Positions 35,118 to 43,607 of a stretch of DNA of 64,000 bases are shown here, piece by piece. A program made the position numbers and the translations under genes. How positions within the stretch are numbered: position 1 is the first letter of the stretch; each line of letters begins with the position of its first letter. The notes under the pieces are model-generated. The model did no database searches and was not told where the DNA came from. It saw only the letters and a program-made list of their open reading frames with translations. Source of the DNA: Chitinophaga costaii (GTDB lineage Bacteria; Bacteroidota; Bacteroidia; Chitinophagales; Chitinophagaceae); assembly GCF_900094705.1 (NCBI RefSeq), contig NZ_FMAR01000003.1, positions 372,001 to 436,000 of the forward strand, in the 5' to 3' direction.

Positions 35118-36194
35118 ATGGAACAAACGTATGCTTATGCCCGTCTGCGGGAATTTACCAGGAATGTATTTATCGCGATCGGCTGCCCGGCAGATCAGGC
35201 CGAACTGGCCAGCGAAGTATTATTAAGCGCAGACCTTCGTGGAATTGATTCTCATGGCGTAGCCCGGCTGTCGGGCTATGTGCGTTTATGGGAGGGAGGG
35301 CGCATTAATGCCAACCCCCATATCCGGATTGTGCATGAAACACCCTCTACCGCCGTGGTAGACGGGGATGGTGGTCTGGGCCTGGTAGTGGCGCCCTTTG
35401 CCATGCAGGTAGCCATCGATAAGGCTGCCCAGGTGGGTACTGGCTGGGTGAGCGTAAAACATTCCAACCACTTCGGGATAGCCGGCTACCACGCGATGAA
35501 GGCTCTGGATAAAGATATGATTGGTATGGCAATGACCAATGCCAGCCCGCTGGTGGCACCCACCTTCGGCAAGGAGCGCATGCTAGGTACCAACCCGATT
35601 GCCGTGGCTATCCCGGCAAACAAACAGCCTGCTTTTGTAGCCGATTTTGCCACCACTACGGCGGCCAACGGCAAACTGGAGATGCTTCAACGCAAAGCGG
35701 AAACGGCCCCCACCGGCTGGATACAGGATAAGCAGGGTAATAGCAGCACCAACCCCTACGAGCTGAAAGATGGAGGCGCTTTGCTGCCACTGGGCGGCGA
35801 CCGGGAACATGGTAGTCACAAAGGATATGGCCTGGGCGCGGTGGTCGATATATTTTCGGCGGTACTGTCTGGCGCCAATTACGGCCCCTGGGCACCACCC
35901 TTCGTAAGCTTCCTGCCGCTGGCACCAGACCCGGTAGGGCAGGGGCTGGGCCATTTCTTTGGTGCCATGCGGGTAGACGCGTTCCGGCCAGTGGGCGAAT
36001 TTAAAGACCATATGGATAACTGGATCAGCCGTTTCCGCGCCACCACGCCCATTCACGATGAGCAGCCGGTACTCATTCCCGGCGATCCGGAAAGGGAAAT
36101 GCAGGCCGAGCGCCTGCTCAACGGCATTCCGCTACTGGAACCTGTGGTGAAAGACCTGCAGGCAGTAGCGCAAAAATTTAATATCAACTATTAG
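35118..36194 (+). CDS. Ldh family oxidoreductase (type 2 malate/L-lactate dehydrogenase)
   Basis: An NAD(P)-dependent 2-hydroxyacid dehydrogenase of 358 aa starting at MEQTYAYARLREF; the frame is open upstream into the preceding gene, but that stretch is not family-like. The family motifs are intact: LLSADLRGIDSHGVARLSGYV near residue 40, VDGDGGLGLVVAPFAM, HSNHFGIAGYHAM, GTNPIAVAIPA, and the C-terminal GSHKGYGLGAVVDIFSAVLSG. The substrate could be malate, lactate, ureidoglycolate or sulfolactate and cannot be decided here. The aspartate kinase gene follows after 23 bp, and a joint transcript is likely. Confidence 0.92.
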   Translation: MEQTYAYARLREFTRNVFIAIGCPADQAELASEVLLSADLRGIDSHGVARLSGYVRLWEGGRINANPHIRIVHETPSTAVVDGDGGLGLVVAPFAMQVAIDKAAQVGTGWVSVKHSNHFGIAGYHAMKALDKDMIGMAMTNASPLVAPTFGKERMLGTNPIAVAIPANKQPAFVADFATTTAANGKLEMLQRKAETAPTGWIQDKQGNSSTNPYELKDGGALLPLGGDREHGSHKGYGLGAVVDIFSAVLSGANYGPWAPPFVSFLPLAPDPVGQGLGHFFGAMRVDAFRPVGEFKDHMDNWISRFRATTPIHDEQPVLIPGDPEREMQAERLLNGIPLLEPVVKDLQAVAQKFNINY

Positions 36195-36217
36195 TCACTT
36201 TACTACATATTTCTAGC

Positions 36218-37540
36218 ATGAAAGTTTTAAAATTTGGTGGCACTTCGGTAGGCAAACCGGAACGTATGCATTCGGTGGCCCAACTCATCACCGCAGATCA
36301 GGAAGCTAAGATCGTGGTACTGTCTGCATTGTCCGGCACTACGAATGCGCTGGTGGAAATAGGCCAGTCCTTGTCAGAAGGTAACAAGGCACAGGCGAAA
36401 CAACAGATAGATAAGCTGGAAGCGCATTACCGTGCTTTTTGTGAAGCACTGGTAAAAACCGATGCAGCCCGCGCGGCGGCAGCGATGATTGTGGATGAAC
36501 ATTTTGAATTCCTCAATATCATCCTGAAAATCTCTTTTAATGAAGCGCTGAATAAAGATATTCTGGCTCAGGGCGAATTGCTTTCTACCCGGCTTTTCAC
36601 GGCTTATTTGCAGGAAGCGGGTATAAAAGCAGTGTTACTGCCTGCCCTGGAATTTATGAGCATAGACGAGTTTGAAGAACCGGAAATTCCCCGCATTAAA
36701 ACCCGGCTCACGGCGCTCATAGACCAATATAAAAATGATACTGTTTTTGTGACCCAGGGTTACATTTGCCGCAATGCCAAGGGGGAAATAGATAATCTGA
36801 AACGGGGTGGGAGCGACTACTCTGCTTCCCTGATCGGCGCCGCTATTCATGCTTCGGAAATTCAGATATGGACAGACATTGACGGGATGCACAATAACGA
36901 TCCCCGCGTGGTAAAAAAGACCTTCCCCATCGATCAGCTTTCCTTTGACGAAGCGGCAGAATTGGCCTATTTTGGCGCTAAGATCCTGCACCCTGCCTCT
37001 ATCTGGCCTGCACAACATTTTAATATTCCCGTGAAGCTGCTTAATACCTTGCAGCCCGAAGCTAAAGGCACCATTATTACCGAACTGCCCAATGGCAACG
37101 GCGTGAAAGCGGTGGCCGCGAAAGACGGCATTATTGCCATTAAGATCAAGTCCAGCCGCATGCTGCTGGCCTACGGTTTCCTGCGCAAGATATTTGAAGT
37201 GTTCGAGAAATACCGCACCCCAATCGATATGATCACCACGTCCGAGGTGGCTGTTTCTATTACGATCGATAGCACGATACACCTGGAACAGATATTGAAA
37301 GAGCTACAGCCATTTGGCACGGTGGAACTGGATCATCACCAAACCATCGTATCTATCGTAGGCAATGAGGTAGCGGCCACGCCATCTATCTTACAAAAGC
37401 TTTTTGATTCCCTGTCGGACGTGCCGGTAAGAATGATCTCTTACGGGGGTAGCCGCCATAATATTTCCATCCTGGTGGCCGCGCAGTACAAGGATAAAAC
37501 CTTGCAGGTATTAAACAAAGGATTGTTTAACCTAGAATAA
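36218..37540 (+). CDS. lysC: Aspartate kinase
   Basis: A 440-aa aspartokinase, the first step towards lysine, threonine, methionine and diaminopimelate. The N-terminal KFGGTSVGKPERM is the kinase signature, with GFxxRNAKGEIDNLKRGGSDYSA-type substrate-binding residues (YICRNAKGEIDNLKRGGSDYSASL) and the WTDIDGMHNNDPRVV segment. Two C-terminal ACT domains (from about residue 290) are seen as KIKSSRMLLAYGFLRKIFEVFEKY and TIVSIVGNEV. These usually give feedback control by lysine or threonine. It is monofunctional, with no homoserine dehydrogenase part. It ends the Ldh-lysC unit at a clear terminator. Confidence 0.95.
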   Translation: MKVLKFGGTSVGKPERMHSVAQLITADQEAKIVVLSALSGTTNALVEIGQSLSEGNKAQAKQQIDKLEAHYRAFCEALVKTDAARAAAAMIVDEHFEFLNIILKISFNEALNKDILAQGELLSTRLFTAYLQEAGIKAVLLPALEFMSIDEFEEPEIPRIKTRLTALIDQYKNDTVFVTQGYICRNAKGEIDNLKRGGSDYSASLIGAAIHASEIQIWTDIDGMHNNDPRVVKKTFPIDQLSFDEAAELAYFGAKILHPASIWPAQHFNIPVKLLNTLQPEAKGTIITELPNGNGVKAVAAKDGIIAIKIKSSRMLLAYGFLRKIFEVFEKYRTPIDMITTSEVAVSITIDSTIHLEQILKELQPFGTVELDHHQTIVSIVGNEVAATPSILQKLFDSLSDVPVRMISYGGSRHNISILVAAQYKDKTLQVLNKGLFNLE

Positions 37541-37591
37541 CAAAAATGGTCTTAGGGTTGCAAAACCCGATTGGAAAATAGGTATTACACA

Positions 37592-37623
37592 ATGGTCTGC
37601 CAGCAATGGCAGGCCATTTTTTT
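37592..37623 (+). terminator. Intrinsic terminator after the aspartate kinase gene
   Basis: ATGGTCTGCCA pairs with TGGCAGGCCAT across GCAA (one mismatch), followed by seven T. It lies about 50 nt after the stop codon. Confidence 0.85.
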
Positions 37624-37780
37624 AAGATAAAAACGGTATGAATTGAGCGGGGGATCTCTGTGTTGGGAAGGTAGGTCAATGAAAATAGCTGCTAAAAAGT
37701 GAGCCTGTGCTGAAAAAAAAATAGGCCTGTGCTATGCCTGTTCTGGACAGGACTGTGGATAAGTCTTGTTCAACATTGGC

Positions 37781-37806
37781 ATAGCCCGGACATAGGCCCG
37801 GGCTAT
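37781..37806. repeat. GC-rich inverted repeat between the aspartate kinase and XRE-S24 genes
   Basis: ATAGCCCGG (37781-37789) and CCGGGCTAT (37798-37806) form a perfect 9-bp stem with an 8-nt loop and no T run. It lies in a 347-bp gap (37541-37887) that holds no gene. The gap also shows a repeated GCCTGTGCT at about 37703 and 37725. The stem may act as a weak terminator for the minus-strand regulator gene or as a structural element. Confidence 0.45.
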
Positions 37807-37887
37807 TATAGATGCAGCCGTAGCGGCCACTGATTCTTAAAATTAAAGTAGTGGGCGGGCAATGCAGGTGCTGCTGCCTGGCATATG

Positions 37888-38640
37888 CTATTCCTTGATC
37901 TTTTTCTTCAGCAGGGTTACCTGGTCTTGCAGGTGGCTTACCATATCGGCGAGGTGGTTTACACTCATGCGGCTTTGATTATTGGTTTTGCTGATCACCG
38001 CGTCTGTTTGCCAGATTTCCAGTATATCATCCATGCTTACGGAATAGGGTTCAAACTGGGGATTATCTGACATCAGCGTCACCTTGGTTTTAGAGCGGTT
38101 GCTCTTGATCACGCGTTTGTATACAATGCCTTCGCGGCTGGTCATCACCACGTAGGTTTCATTGTTACGTAACTCGTCCCAACCATCTACTTTATGGCAT
38201 ACGATCACAGAACCGGAAGGGGTGGGGAGCATGGAATCGCCTGCGATCTCAAAGGCGCGGTAAGAGCCGGCGCCGAGCATGGGCAGGGTAAAGGTGTTCA
38301 GTTCTTCGATGAACTCATCATCATTGTACCCGGCCAGGTAACCGGCGGCAGCTTTTACTGGCACAAACTCTATCTGCTGACGGTTATTGGCCATTTTAAG
38401 TTGCCGGCGTTTCTCTAAAAAGTTTTCTTTCTGGTCGCCCAGGTCACGTCTTAGCAGGTCGTCGATAGATACCCGGTACATATCGCTGACCATTTCCAAC
38501 ACCTCGGTGCGGGGCTCTGCGCGTTCTTCTTCATAAGCACCTAGCAGGGATCGCTTAATACCTAATTTATCAGCAAACTCCTGTTGGGTCCACCCTTTTT
38601 GTTTACGCAGGTATTTTAAATTACGGCAAACGATTGACAT
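37888..38640 (-). CDS. XRE-family transcriptional regulator with S24 LexA-like peptidase domain
   Basis: A 250-aa repressor. Residues about 5-62 are an XRE helix-turn-helix (LKYLRKQKGWTQQEFADKLGIKRSLL, then YEEERAEPR). The C-terminal domain is S24/LexA-like: Ser136 in IAGDSMLPTPSG and Lys175 in GIVYKRVIK are placed as the Ser-Lys dyad. VKAAAGY (Ala99-Gly100) resembles the self-cleavage site of this class. Such proteins repress target promoters and may be inactivated by RecA-stimulated self-cleavage after DNA damage. The gene's own promoter overlaps a perfect inverted repeat, which suggests autorepression. The C-terminus carries a short coiled coil (LADMVSHLQDQVTLLKKKIKE). It is not visibly within a prophage. 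Confidence 0.9.
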   Translation of the reverse strand: MSIVCRNLKYLRKQKGWTQQEFADKLGIKRSLLGAYEEERAEPRTEVLEMVSDMYRVSIDDLLRRDLGDQKENFLEKRRQLKMANNRQQIEFVPVKAAAGYLAGYNDDEFIEELNTFTLPMLGAGSYRAFEIAGDSMLPTPSGSVIVCHKVDGWDELRNNETYVVMTSREGIVYKRVIKSNRSKTKVTLMSDNPQFEPYSVSMDDILEIWQTDAVISKTNNQSRMSVNHLADMVSHLQDQVTLLKKKIKE

Positions 38641-38658
38641 CCTAAATAATTTAGTTCG

Positions 38659-38677
38659 TTGCTAACAAAATTAGCAA
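38659..38677. promoter_or_regulatory. Palindromic operator candidate over the XRE-S24 promoter
   Basis: TTGCTAA (38659-38665) and TTAGCAA (38671-38677) form a perfect 7-bp inverted repeat with a 5-nt spacer. The -7 box of the minus-strand regulator gene (38666-38673) lies across the spacer, so a protein bound here would block RNA polymerase. This is a natural autorepression site for the XRE protein. Confidence 0.65.
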
Positions 38678-38695
38678 ATAAAATGAATTAAACAA
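38666..38695 (-). promoter_or_regulatory. -33/-7 promoter for the XRE-S24 regulator gene
   Basis: On the minus strand TTG (38693-38695), 19 nt and TAATTTTG (38666-38673) match the Bacteroidota consensus exactly. The start codon at 38640 is 26 nt beyond the -7 box. Confidence 0.7.
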
Positions 38696-38737
38696 AAAAA
38701 TGTAAAAAAAAGTTGGGGCTTATTTGCGGGGGAAGGA

Positions 38738-38769
38738 TTTGGGATTTGGGAATTCCGGGCTTACTTTTG
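38738..38769 (+). promoter_or_regulatory. -33/-7 promoter for the small membrane protein gene
   Basis: TTTG (38738-38741), 20 nt, then TACTTTTG (38762-38769), a perfect -7 match. It lies downstream of a more upstream in-frame start and so fixes the start codon at 38791. Confidence 0.65.
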
Positions 38770-38790
38770 CCAGCAGTCAAATCTAAACTT

Positions 38791-39243
38791 ATGTACGATA
38801 CGCTTAAGATCATCCACTCCCTCCTGCGCTGGCTCATCCTGTTGGCAGGTTTTTACGCTGTATTGCGCTCCCTGGGCGGGATAACCGGCAAGAAGGCTTA
38901 CACCGGCGCTGATGGCAAAGCCGGGTTGTTTTATATGATATTCTTTGATCTGCAATTATTGGTGGGCCTGGCCCTTTATTTCTTTGCCAGTCCGCTGGTA
39001 GGAATACATGATATGGCAGGGGCCATGAAAGACCCTATTATACGTTTCTACACCGTAGAGCATGAAACCCTGGCTATTATTGCGTTTGTACTGGTACACA
39101 TTGGCCGGGCTAAAACCAAGAAAGGTACGGATGCGCAGCGCCACAAAACGGCCCTGCTCTTCTTCGGTATTGCCCTGTTGCTGGTGCTGGCACTGGTGCC
39201 CTGGCCTTTCCGCGCAGTAGGCGCTATGCAGGGTTGGTTTTAA
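38791..39243 (+). CDS. Small integral membrane protein of unknown function
   Basis: About 150 aa starting at MYDTLKIIHSLLRW; the promoter position excludes the longer upstream frame. Four hydrophobic segments are visible: LLRWLILLAGFYAVLRSL (about 10-27), LFYMIFFDLQLLVGLALYFF (about 49-68), HETLAIIAFVLVHIG (about 92-106) and TALLFFGIALLLVLALVPW (about 119-137). Conserved histidines near the helices (IHSLLRW, EHETLAI, VLVHIGR) recall cytochrome b561-like or DUF membrane proteins, but heme binding is not established. It converges on the SdpI-family gene and shares a bidirectional terminator with it. Confidence 0.75.
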   Translation: MYDTLKIIHSLLRWLILLAGFYAVLRSLGGITGKKAYTGADGKAGLFYMIFFDLQLLVGLALYFFASPLVGIHDMAGAMKDPIIRFYTVEHETLAIIAFVLVHIGRAKTKKGTDAQRHKTALLFFGIALLLVLALVPWPFRAVGAMQGWF

Positions 39244-39283
39244 TATTTCGTGTATGGGTAACCGTTAGTAAATCACTTTTCAT

Positions 39284-39330
39284 AAAAAAGCGAAAGCGTG
39301 CCGTTCTTTACCGCACGCTTTCGCTTTTTA
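39284..39330. terminator. Bidirectional terminator between two convergent membrane protein genes
   Basis: AAAAAGCGAAAGCGTGC (39285-39301) and GCACGCTTTCGCTTTTT (39313-39329) are perfect complements with an 11-nt loop, and both strands end in a U run. It serves both converging genes. Confidence 0.93.
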
Positions 39331-39341
39331 TATTGTTTGTA

Positions 39342-40007
39342 TTAACCTTGGTTGGTATTGTACAGGCGGTAGGAATAAATATAGGGCAGCACCGATATAA
39401 TGGCCGCTATCACAATTACTACAAACACCGCAGCTACCACCTGCATAAAGAAACCGCAGGCCATGATCACTACGCCCGCAATGATCCAGAGGCGGCTGGC
39501 CATCTTATGGGTTTCTTCCCACACAGCGGTACTCAGTAGCGTCCATGGCGTGCGCACCCCGATGAAATTGTTGGGCTTTAGGGTACCCAGGTAAAAGCCC
39601 AGCACCGCAATGAGTAGTCCAACACCCACAAAAGCCCAGCGTTCCAGTAAAAATTCTTTGCCGATATCAATTAAGAAAATAAGCAAAGAGGTGTATACTG
39701 CCAGGTACAGGTGAATGAGGAAACGGGTGCGGAAATACGCCCGCCGGTAACCCGATGTATGATCCGGCATTTCGTCTGTTTTAGGAATGTAACGAAACAG
39801 GCAATACAATAAAAAATTGGTCAGGAACAGAAATATCATCAATAATAGCACCTCGTTCTTACTACCTATTCTTCCAGGTACACCATCGGTCGTGTAATTG
39901 GTGCCAACCATCTCGGGTATGTGAGGCCAGATAATGCCCAGGTAGATCATTGGCACGAGTAGTAGCAGAATTATGAGTAATTCTTTTGGGAAATCATACT
40001 GTTTCAT
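39342..40007 (-). CDS. SdpI family membrane protein
   Basis: A 221-aa integral membrane protein with about six hydrophobic segments. The first part shows the DUF1648 pattern after helix one, WPHIPEMVGTNYTTDGVPGRIGSK. The C-terminal half carries the SdpI signature YLGTLKPNNFIGVRTPWTLLSTAVWEETHKMASRLW. In Bacillus, SdpI gives immunity to the SdpC toxin and controls a repressor; here no sdpABC genes are nearby and the role is unknown. It is monocistronic. Confidence 0.88.
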   Translation of the reverse strand: MKQYDFPKELLIILLLLVPMIYLGIIWPHIPEMVGTNYTTDGVPGRIGSKNEVLLLMIFLFLTNFLLYCLFRYIPKTDEMPDHTSGYRRAYFRTRFLIHLYLAVYTSLLIFLIDIGKEFLLERWAFVGVGLLIAVLGFYLGTLKPNNFIGVRTPWTLLSTAVWEETHKMASRLWIIAGVVIMACGFFMQVVAAVFVVIVIAAIISVLPYIYSYRLYNTNQG

Positions 40008-40328
40008 GCTGATCAGTTTTAGATGAACGAATATAAACCCTCGTACACGCTTTCCCTTTTTGTATAGCTAATTCAGTGCCTTATAAATTTCTTACATCAT
40101 GCCACCTTCCTTTGATTCCCAATTTCTAAGAGAAAACGTACTTGCAGCAAACTAAGCATTGGCCTACGTTTGCAGGGATACCGATATGCTTGCCATGTGC
40201 GGACAAGTTACCGTACCGCAATTATTTTGCCGGTGTATAAACCGTATTGCCTACGCTACAGCAGCGCGCTGCGGCGCTTTGTACAGGTAGCTCCTTTTGG
40301 TTTGAATTAATTATTTTTTGAAGATACA
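40008..40328. other. Intergenic stretch without a recognised gene
   Basis: These 321 bp separate the start of the SdpI-family gene from the end of the pdeM gene, both minus strand. I see a short GC palindrome (GCAGCGCGCTGC, about 40261-40272) but no T run, no good promoter and no open frame worth calling. Confidence 0.5.
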
Positions 40329-40976
40329 CTATTGCCATTGTAGCACCTGCTGGTCTGCAATCACAAATACCGATTCCTGCGGTTCGGGCGCCACGCTGGC
40401 CAGACCGGTGAACTTACCAAATGCCGGTAGTACTGCGTATTTTTTCCCAAAATAAAAACAGGGCAGGCGCATAGACTGTTTTCCCATACCGGAGATCACC
40501 ACACCGGGGTGAATATGCCCCGATATCACATATTTTTTTTGCGGAAGGGCCTCCTCCGCATCGTGGGCAAAATATATATTGCGTAGTTGCAAATGAGTAT
40601 GCACCTGAACTTGCAGCTCGGCATACAACGCCGGGCGGAGGATGTCGTGATTGCCTTGCACCAGCTCAAAGGCCAGGTGCGCAAACTGCTGCCGCCATAG
40701 GCGGAAATAGGCAATGTCGTTATTGGCTACGCTGTGAAACAGATCGCCCACGATGATGATGCGCAGTGGTTGGTATAGGGTGATTAATTTTTGCAAACAA
40801 AAAAGGTCTTCCTGCACAATATTGGCCGGCACGGCAATGCCCGCCTTCCGGAAGTGGGCCGATTTGCCCAGGTGCAGATCCGAAACGATCAGGGCTTGCT
40901 CTTCCTGCCAGTAAATGGCCTTGTGCGGGGAGAGTACCCAGTGCTGCGATCGGTGATGAAATATTAAATCGTCCAA
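40329..40976 (-). CDS. pdeM: Ligase-associated DNA damage response endonuclease PdeM
   Basis: A 215-aa metallophosphoesterase. The two-metal site is complete: IVSDLHLGKSAHFR (about 31-44), VGDLFHS, QGNHDIL, and VISGHIHPGV near residue 150. This family occurs almost only beside the ATP-dependent ligase, DEXH helicase and beta-CASP exonuclease of the ligase-associated DNA repair set. The helicase gene ends 21 bp upstream on the same strand, so the two are cotranscribed. The length and context fit PdeM; the substrate is not settled. Confidence 0.93.
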   Translation of the reverse strand: MDDLIFHHRSQHWVLSPHKAIYWQEEQALIVSDLHLGKSAHFRKAGIAVPANIVQEDLFCLQKLITLYQPLRIIIVGDLFHSVANNDIAYFRLWRQQFAHLAFELVQGNHDILRPALYAELQVQVHTHLQLRNIYFAHDAEEALPQKKYVISGHIHPGVVISGMGKQSMRLPCFYFGKKYAVLPAFGKFTGLASVAPEPQESVFVIADQQVLQWQ

Positions 40977-40997
40977 TTTTACTATTGTTTTTAAATA

Positions 40998-43532
40998 CTA
41001 TAACAACTTCCTGGGAGTGCCTGCCCGCGTGGGTTTGGCCGGTTTGGAGGGCTTATCGTCTACCGGGCGGAAATTTTGCTGTTGCAGTTTTTTAATCCGG
41101 TCCGATAGCTTTTCACTGGTCAGGTTTTCGCGCAGGCTGTCTACCTTAATAGGGAAACAGAAAGGTGTGAGCCGCTCCGGTTGGGTGATGACGATGGAAT
41201 GATTTTCAATGCGGCCCAGCATATCGCGGAGGCGTGCTTCTTCTATCTGGTAAAAATAGGCTTCGTTGTAAGCCTGCCGCAGCAACAGGCTTTGCGGATC
41301 GTAATCGCGGAACACATTAAACAGCAGCGAGGCGGACGACTGCAAATGCCGGTTGGTTTTATTGCGGCCGGGATAACCCTGGAAAATTAATCCTGCAATT
41401 ACCGCGATGTCGCGGAACTTGCGCCGCGCCATTTCGGTAGCGTTAATGCTGCGTTGCAGGTCGGTATTTAAATCTTGCAGCGAGAAGAGGGCTTTCACGT
41501 TGTCATCGTTCAGCGGAATGGGCTGGTCGCTGAGCAGCTCAAAGCCGTAATCATTCATGGCAATAGAGAAGGTAATGGGGTGATGCATACTGATACGGAA
41601 AGCCAGCAAGGCCGCCATGACCTGGTGTACCAACCGGCCTTCAAAGGGGTACACAAATAAATGATGCCCATCTTTGGTATTAATTTTTTCAATGAGCAAT
41701 TCCTTAGCAGACGGAATGTGGGAGAGATGCGCCTGCAAGGCAAATAGTGGTTGCAGTGCGATGAGTTCCGGATCGGTAGCATGACCGGCAATGGCTTCCT
41801 GGAATTTTTTGCGCAGCATTTTACCCAGGTTGGCAGACAGGGGAATTCTTCCACCATTCCAACTGGGTACGATGGTTTTTTTTGCATGCGACTTCCGCAC
41901 CAGCGCCGTCATGTCTTTGATCATGATAAACTCCAGGTTATGACCGCCCAGGCTAAAAGCATCGCCCGGAGAAAGCCGCGACAGGAAGTACTCTTCCACC
42001 ACGCCCACGTACCCACCGGTAATGAATTTTACTTTCAGCATGGCATCGCTCACGATGGCACCGATGTGCAGGCGGTGGCGCAAGGCTAATTGCCGGCTGT
42101 GGCAGGCGTAGAAATTCCCGTTTCGCTCCAGCTTGCGAAACTCGTCATAGCTGTGCAGCGCCTCGCCACCGGTGGTGAGGAAAGACAGCGCCCATTGCCA
42201 GTCTTCAGGCGTCATATCTTGAAAACAGAAAGTGGATGTTACTTCCTGCCATATTTGATGGGCGTAGAAGCCGTCGGAAATGCCCAGCGTCATAAGGTAT
42301 TGCAGCAGCACGTCGTAGGCTAATACCACCGGGGGGCGGCTTTCAATGAAATTTTCTTCCATAGCCTCTTTCAACGCCGCCGCTTCCACCAGTTCCAGGG
42401 AGTGGGTAGGCAGGAAAAAAATCTTGCTTACCGCGCCTGGTTGGTGACCACTACGGCCCGCCCTTTGCAGGAAGCGCGCCACGCCTTTGGGGCTACCCAC
42501 CTGTATGACGGTATCTACCGGGCGGAAGTCTACACCCAGGTCCAGGCTGGAGGTGCATACCACGGCTTTTAGCCGCCCGGTGTGCAAGGCGTCTTCCACC
42601 CAAATGCGCAGTTCCATATCCAGCGAACCGTGGTGCAGGGCAATGGCCCCGGCATAGTCGGGATAGCGGCGCAAAATTTCCTGGTACCAGATTTCGGCCT
42701 GGGAGCGGGTGTTGGTAAAGATCAGCGTAGTGCGGCTTTGCTCAATGATGGGAATGGCCTTGTCTAGCAGTCGTATGCCCAGGTGGCCCGCCCAGGGCAG
42801 TTCTTCAATGCCGTCTGGTAATATACTTTTGAGTGCAATCTCTTTATTGATCAGGGCGCGCACGATCACACCATGGGCAGCATCGTGGCCCAGCAAGACT
42901 TCCAGTGCTTCTTCCAGGTTGCCGATGGTGGCAGAAATACCCCAGATGCGGAGGTCGTTGCTCCAGTTATTGCGCACCAGGTTTTTAATGCGGGAGAGGG
43001 CCAGCTCCACCATCACACCGCGTTTGGTACCCAGCAGTTCATGCCATTCGTCGGTAACCACGCATTGCAAGTGGGTGAATACGCTGGGATAATGTTTTTG
43101 ACCTAACAGCAAGTGCAGGCTTTCGGGAGTAATAATGAGTACTTCCGGCATTTGTTTTTTCTGCGCCGTGCGCATGCTGGTAGGCGTATCGCCATTGCGA
43201 ATGCCCACCTGCCAGGCCAGGCCCAGTTCATCTACCACTTCCTGCATGGCCCTGCCCAAGTCTTTAGCCAGGGCGCGCAAAGGGGTGATCCACAATAATT
43301 GCAGTCCGTTTTTAGCGGTTCGTTGAAAGTCGTTGGGATGTTCATTTATCCAGGCAATGATCACTGCCAGGAACAGGGAAAAGGTTTTACCATAACCGGT
43401 AGGAGCATTCACCATCCCCGATTTGCCCAGCAAGTACTGTTCCCAGGCTTCTTCCTGAAAGGTAAAAGGCTGCTGCCCCCTGGCTTCAAGCCACTCCATG
43501 ACCACTGTCCATCCGCGCGTAGTTTGTACCAT
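40998..43532 (-). CDS. Ligase-associated DNA damage response DEXH box helicase
   Basis: An 844-aa superfamily 2 helicase of the Lhr-like branch. Motif I is NAPTGYGKTFSLFLA (about 38-52), motif II is VVTDEWHELLG (DEWH) and motif VI is FLQRAGRSGHQPGA. A long C-terminal part with the Lhr-type winged-helix and DUF4143-like region follows, and a proline/lysine-rich tail (DDKPSKPAKPTRAGTPRK) ends it. It is predicted to translocate on single-stranded DNA and unwind damaged or RNA-hybrid substrates. Together with PdeM immediately downstream it forms one half of the split repair set. The start MVQTTRGWTVVMEW is the family start. Confidence 0.95.
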   Translation of the reverse strand: MVQTTRGWTVVMEWLEARGQQPFTFQEEAWEQYLLGKSGMVNAPTGYGKTFSLFLAVIIAWINEHPNDFQRTAKNGLQLLWITPLRALAKDLGRAMQEVVDELGLAWQVGIRNGDTPTSMRTAQKKQMPEVLIITPESLHLLLGQKHYPSVFTHLQCVVTDEWHELLGTKRGVMVELALSRIKNLVRNNWSNDLRIWGISATIGNLEEALEVLLGHDAAHGVIVRALINKEIALKSILPDGIEELPWAGHLGIRLLDKAIPIIEQSRTTLIFTNTRSQAEIWYQEILRRYPDYAGAIALHHGSLDMELRIWVEDALHTGRLKAVVCTSSLDLGVDFRPVDTVIQVGSPKGVARFLQRAGRSGHQPGAVSKIFFLPTHSLELVEAAALKEAMEENFIESRPPVVLAYDVLLQYLMTLGISDGFYAHQIWQEVTSTFCFQDMTPEDWQWALSFLTTGGEALHSYDEFRKLERNGNFYACHSRQLALRHRLHIGAIVSDAMLKVKFITGGYVGVVEEYFLSRLSPGDAFSLGGHNLEFIMIKDMTALVRKSHAKKTIVPSWNGGRIPLSANLGKMLRKKFQEAIAGHATDPELIALQPLFALQAHLSHIPSAKELLIEKINTKDGHHLFVYPFEGRLVHQVMAALLAFRISMHHPITFSIAMNDYGFELLSDQPIPLNDDNVKALFSLQDLNTDLQRSINATEMARRKFRDIAVIAGLIFQGYPGRNKTNRHLQSSASLLFNVFRDYDPQSLLLRQAYNEAYFYQIEEARLRDMLGRIENHSIVITQPERLTPFCFPIKVDSLRENLTSEKLSDRIKKLQQQNFRPVDDKPSKPAKPTRAGTPRKLL

Positions 43533-43607
43533 GAGAATATGAAGTTAATCAAAAACAGGCACTCGCCTGCACGGTATGGCCGGTATGTAATTTGCGTTTA
43601 ACAGGGT

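Noticed and set aside
39342..40007. SdpI-like gene as part of a toxin-immunity system.
   Set aside because: No sdpABC-like toxin or processing genes and no autorepressor (SdpR) are nearby; the family is widespread without toxins.
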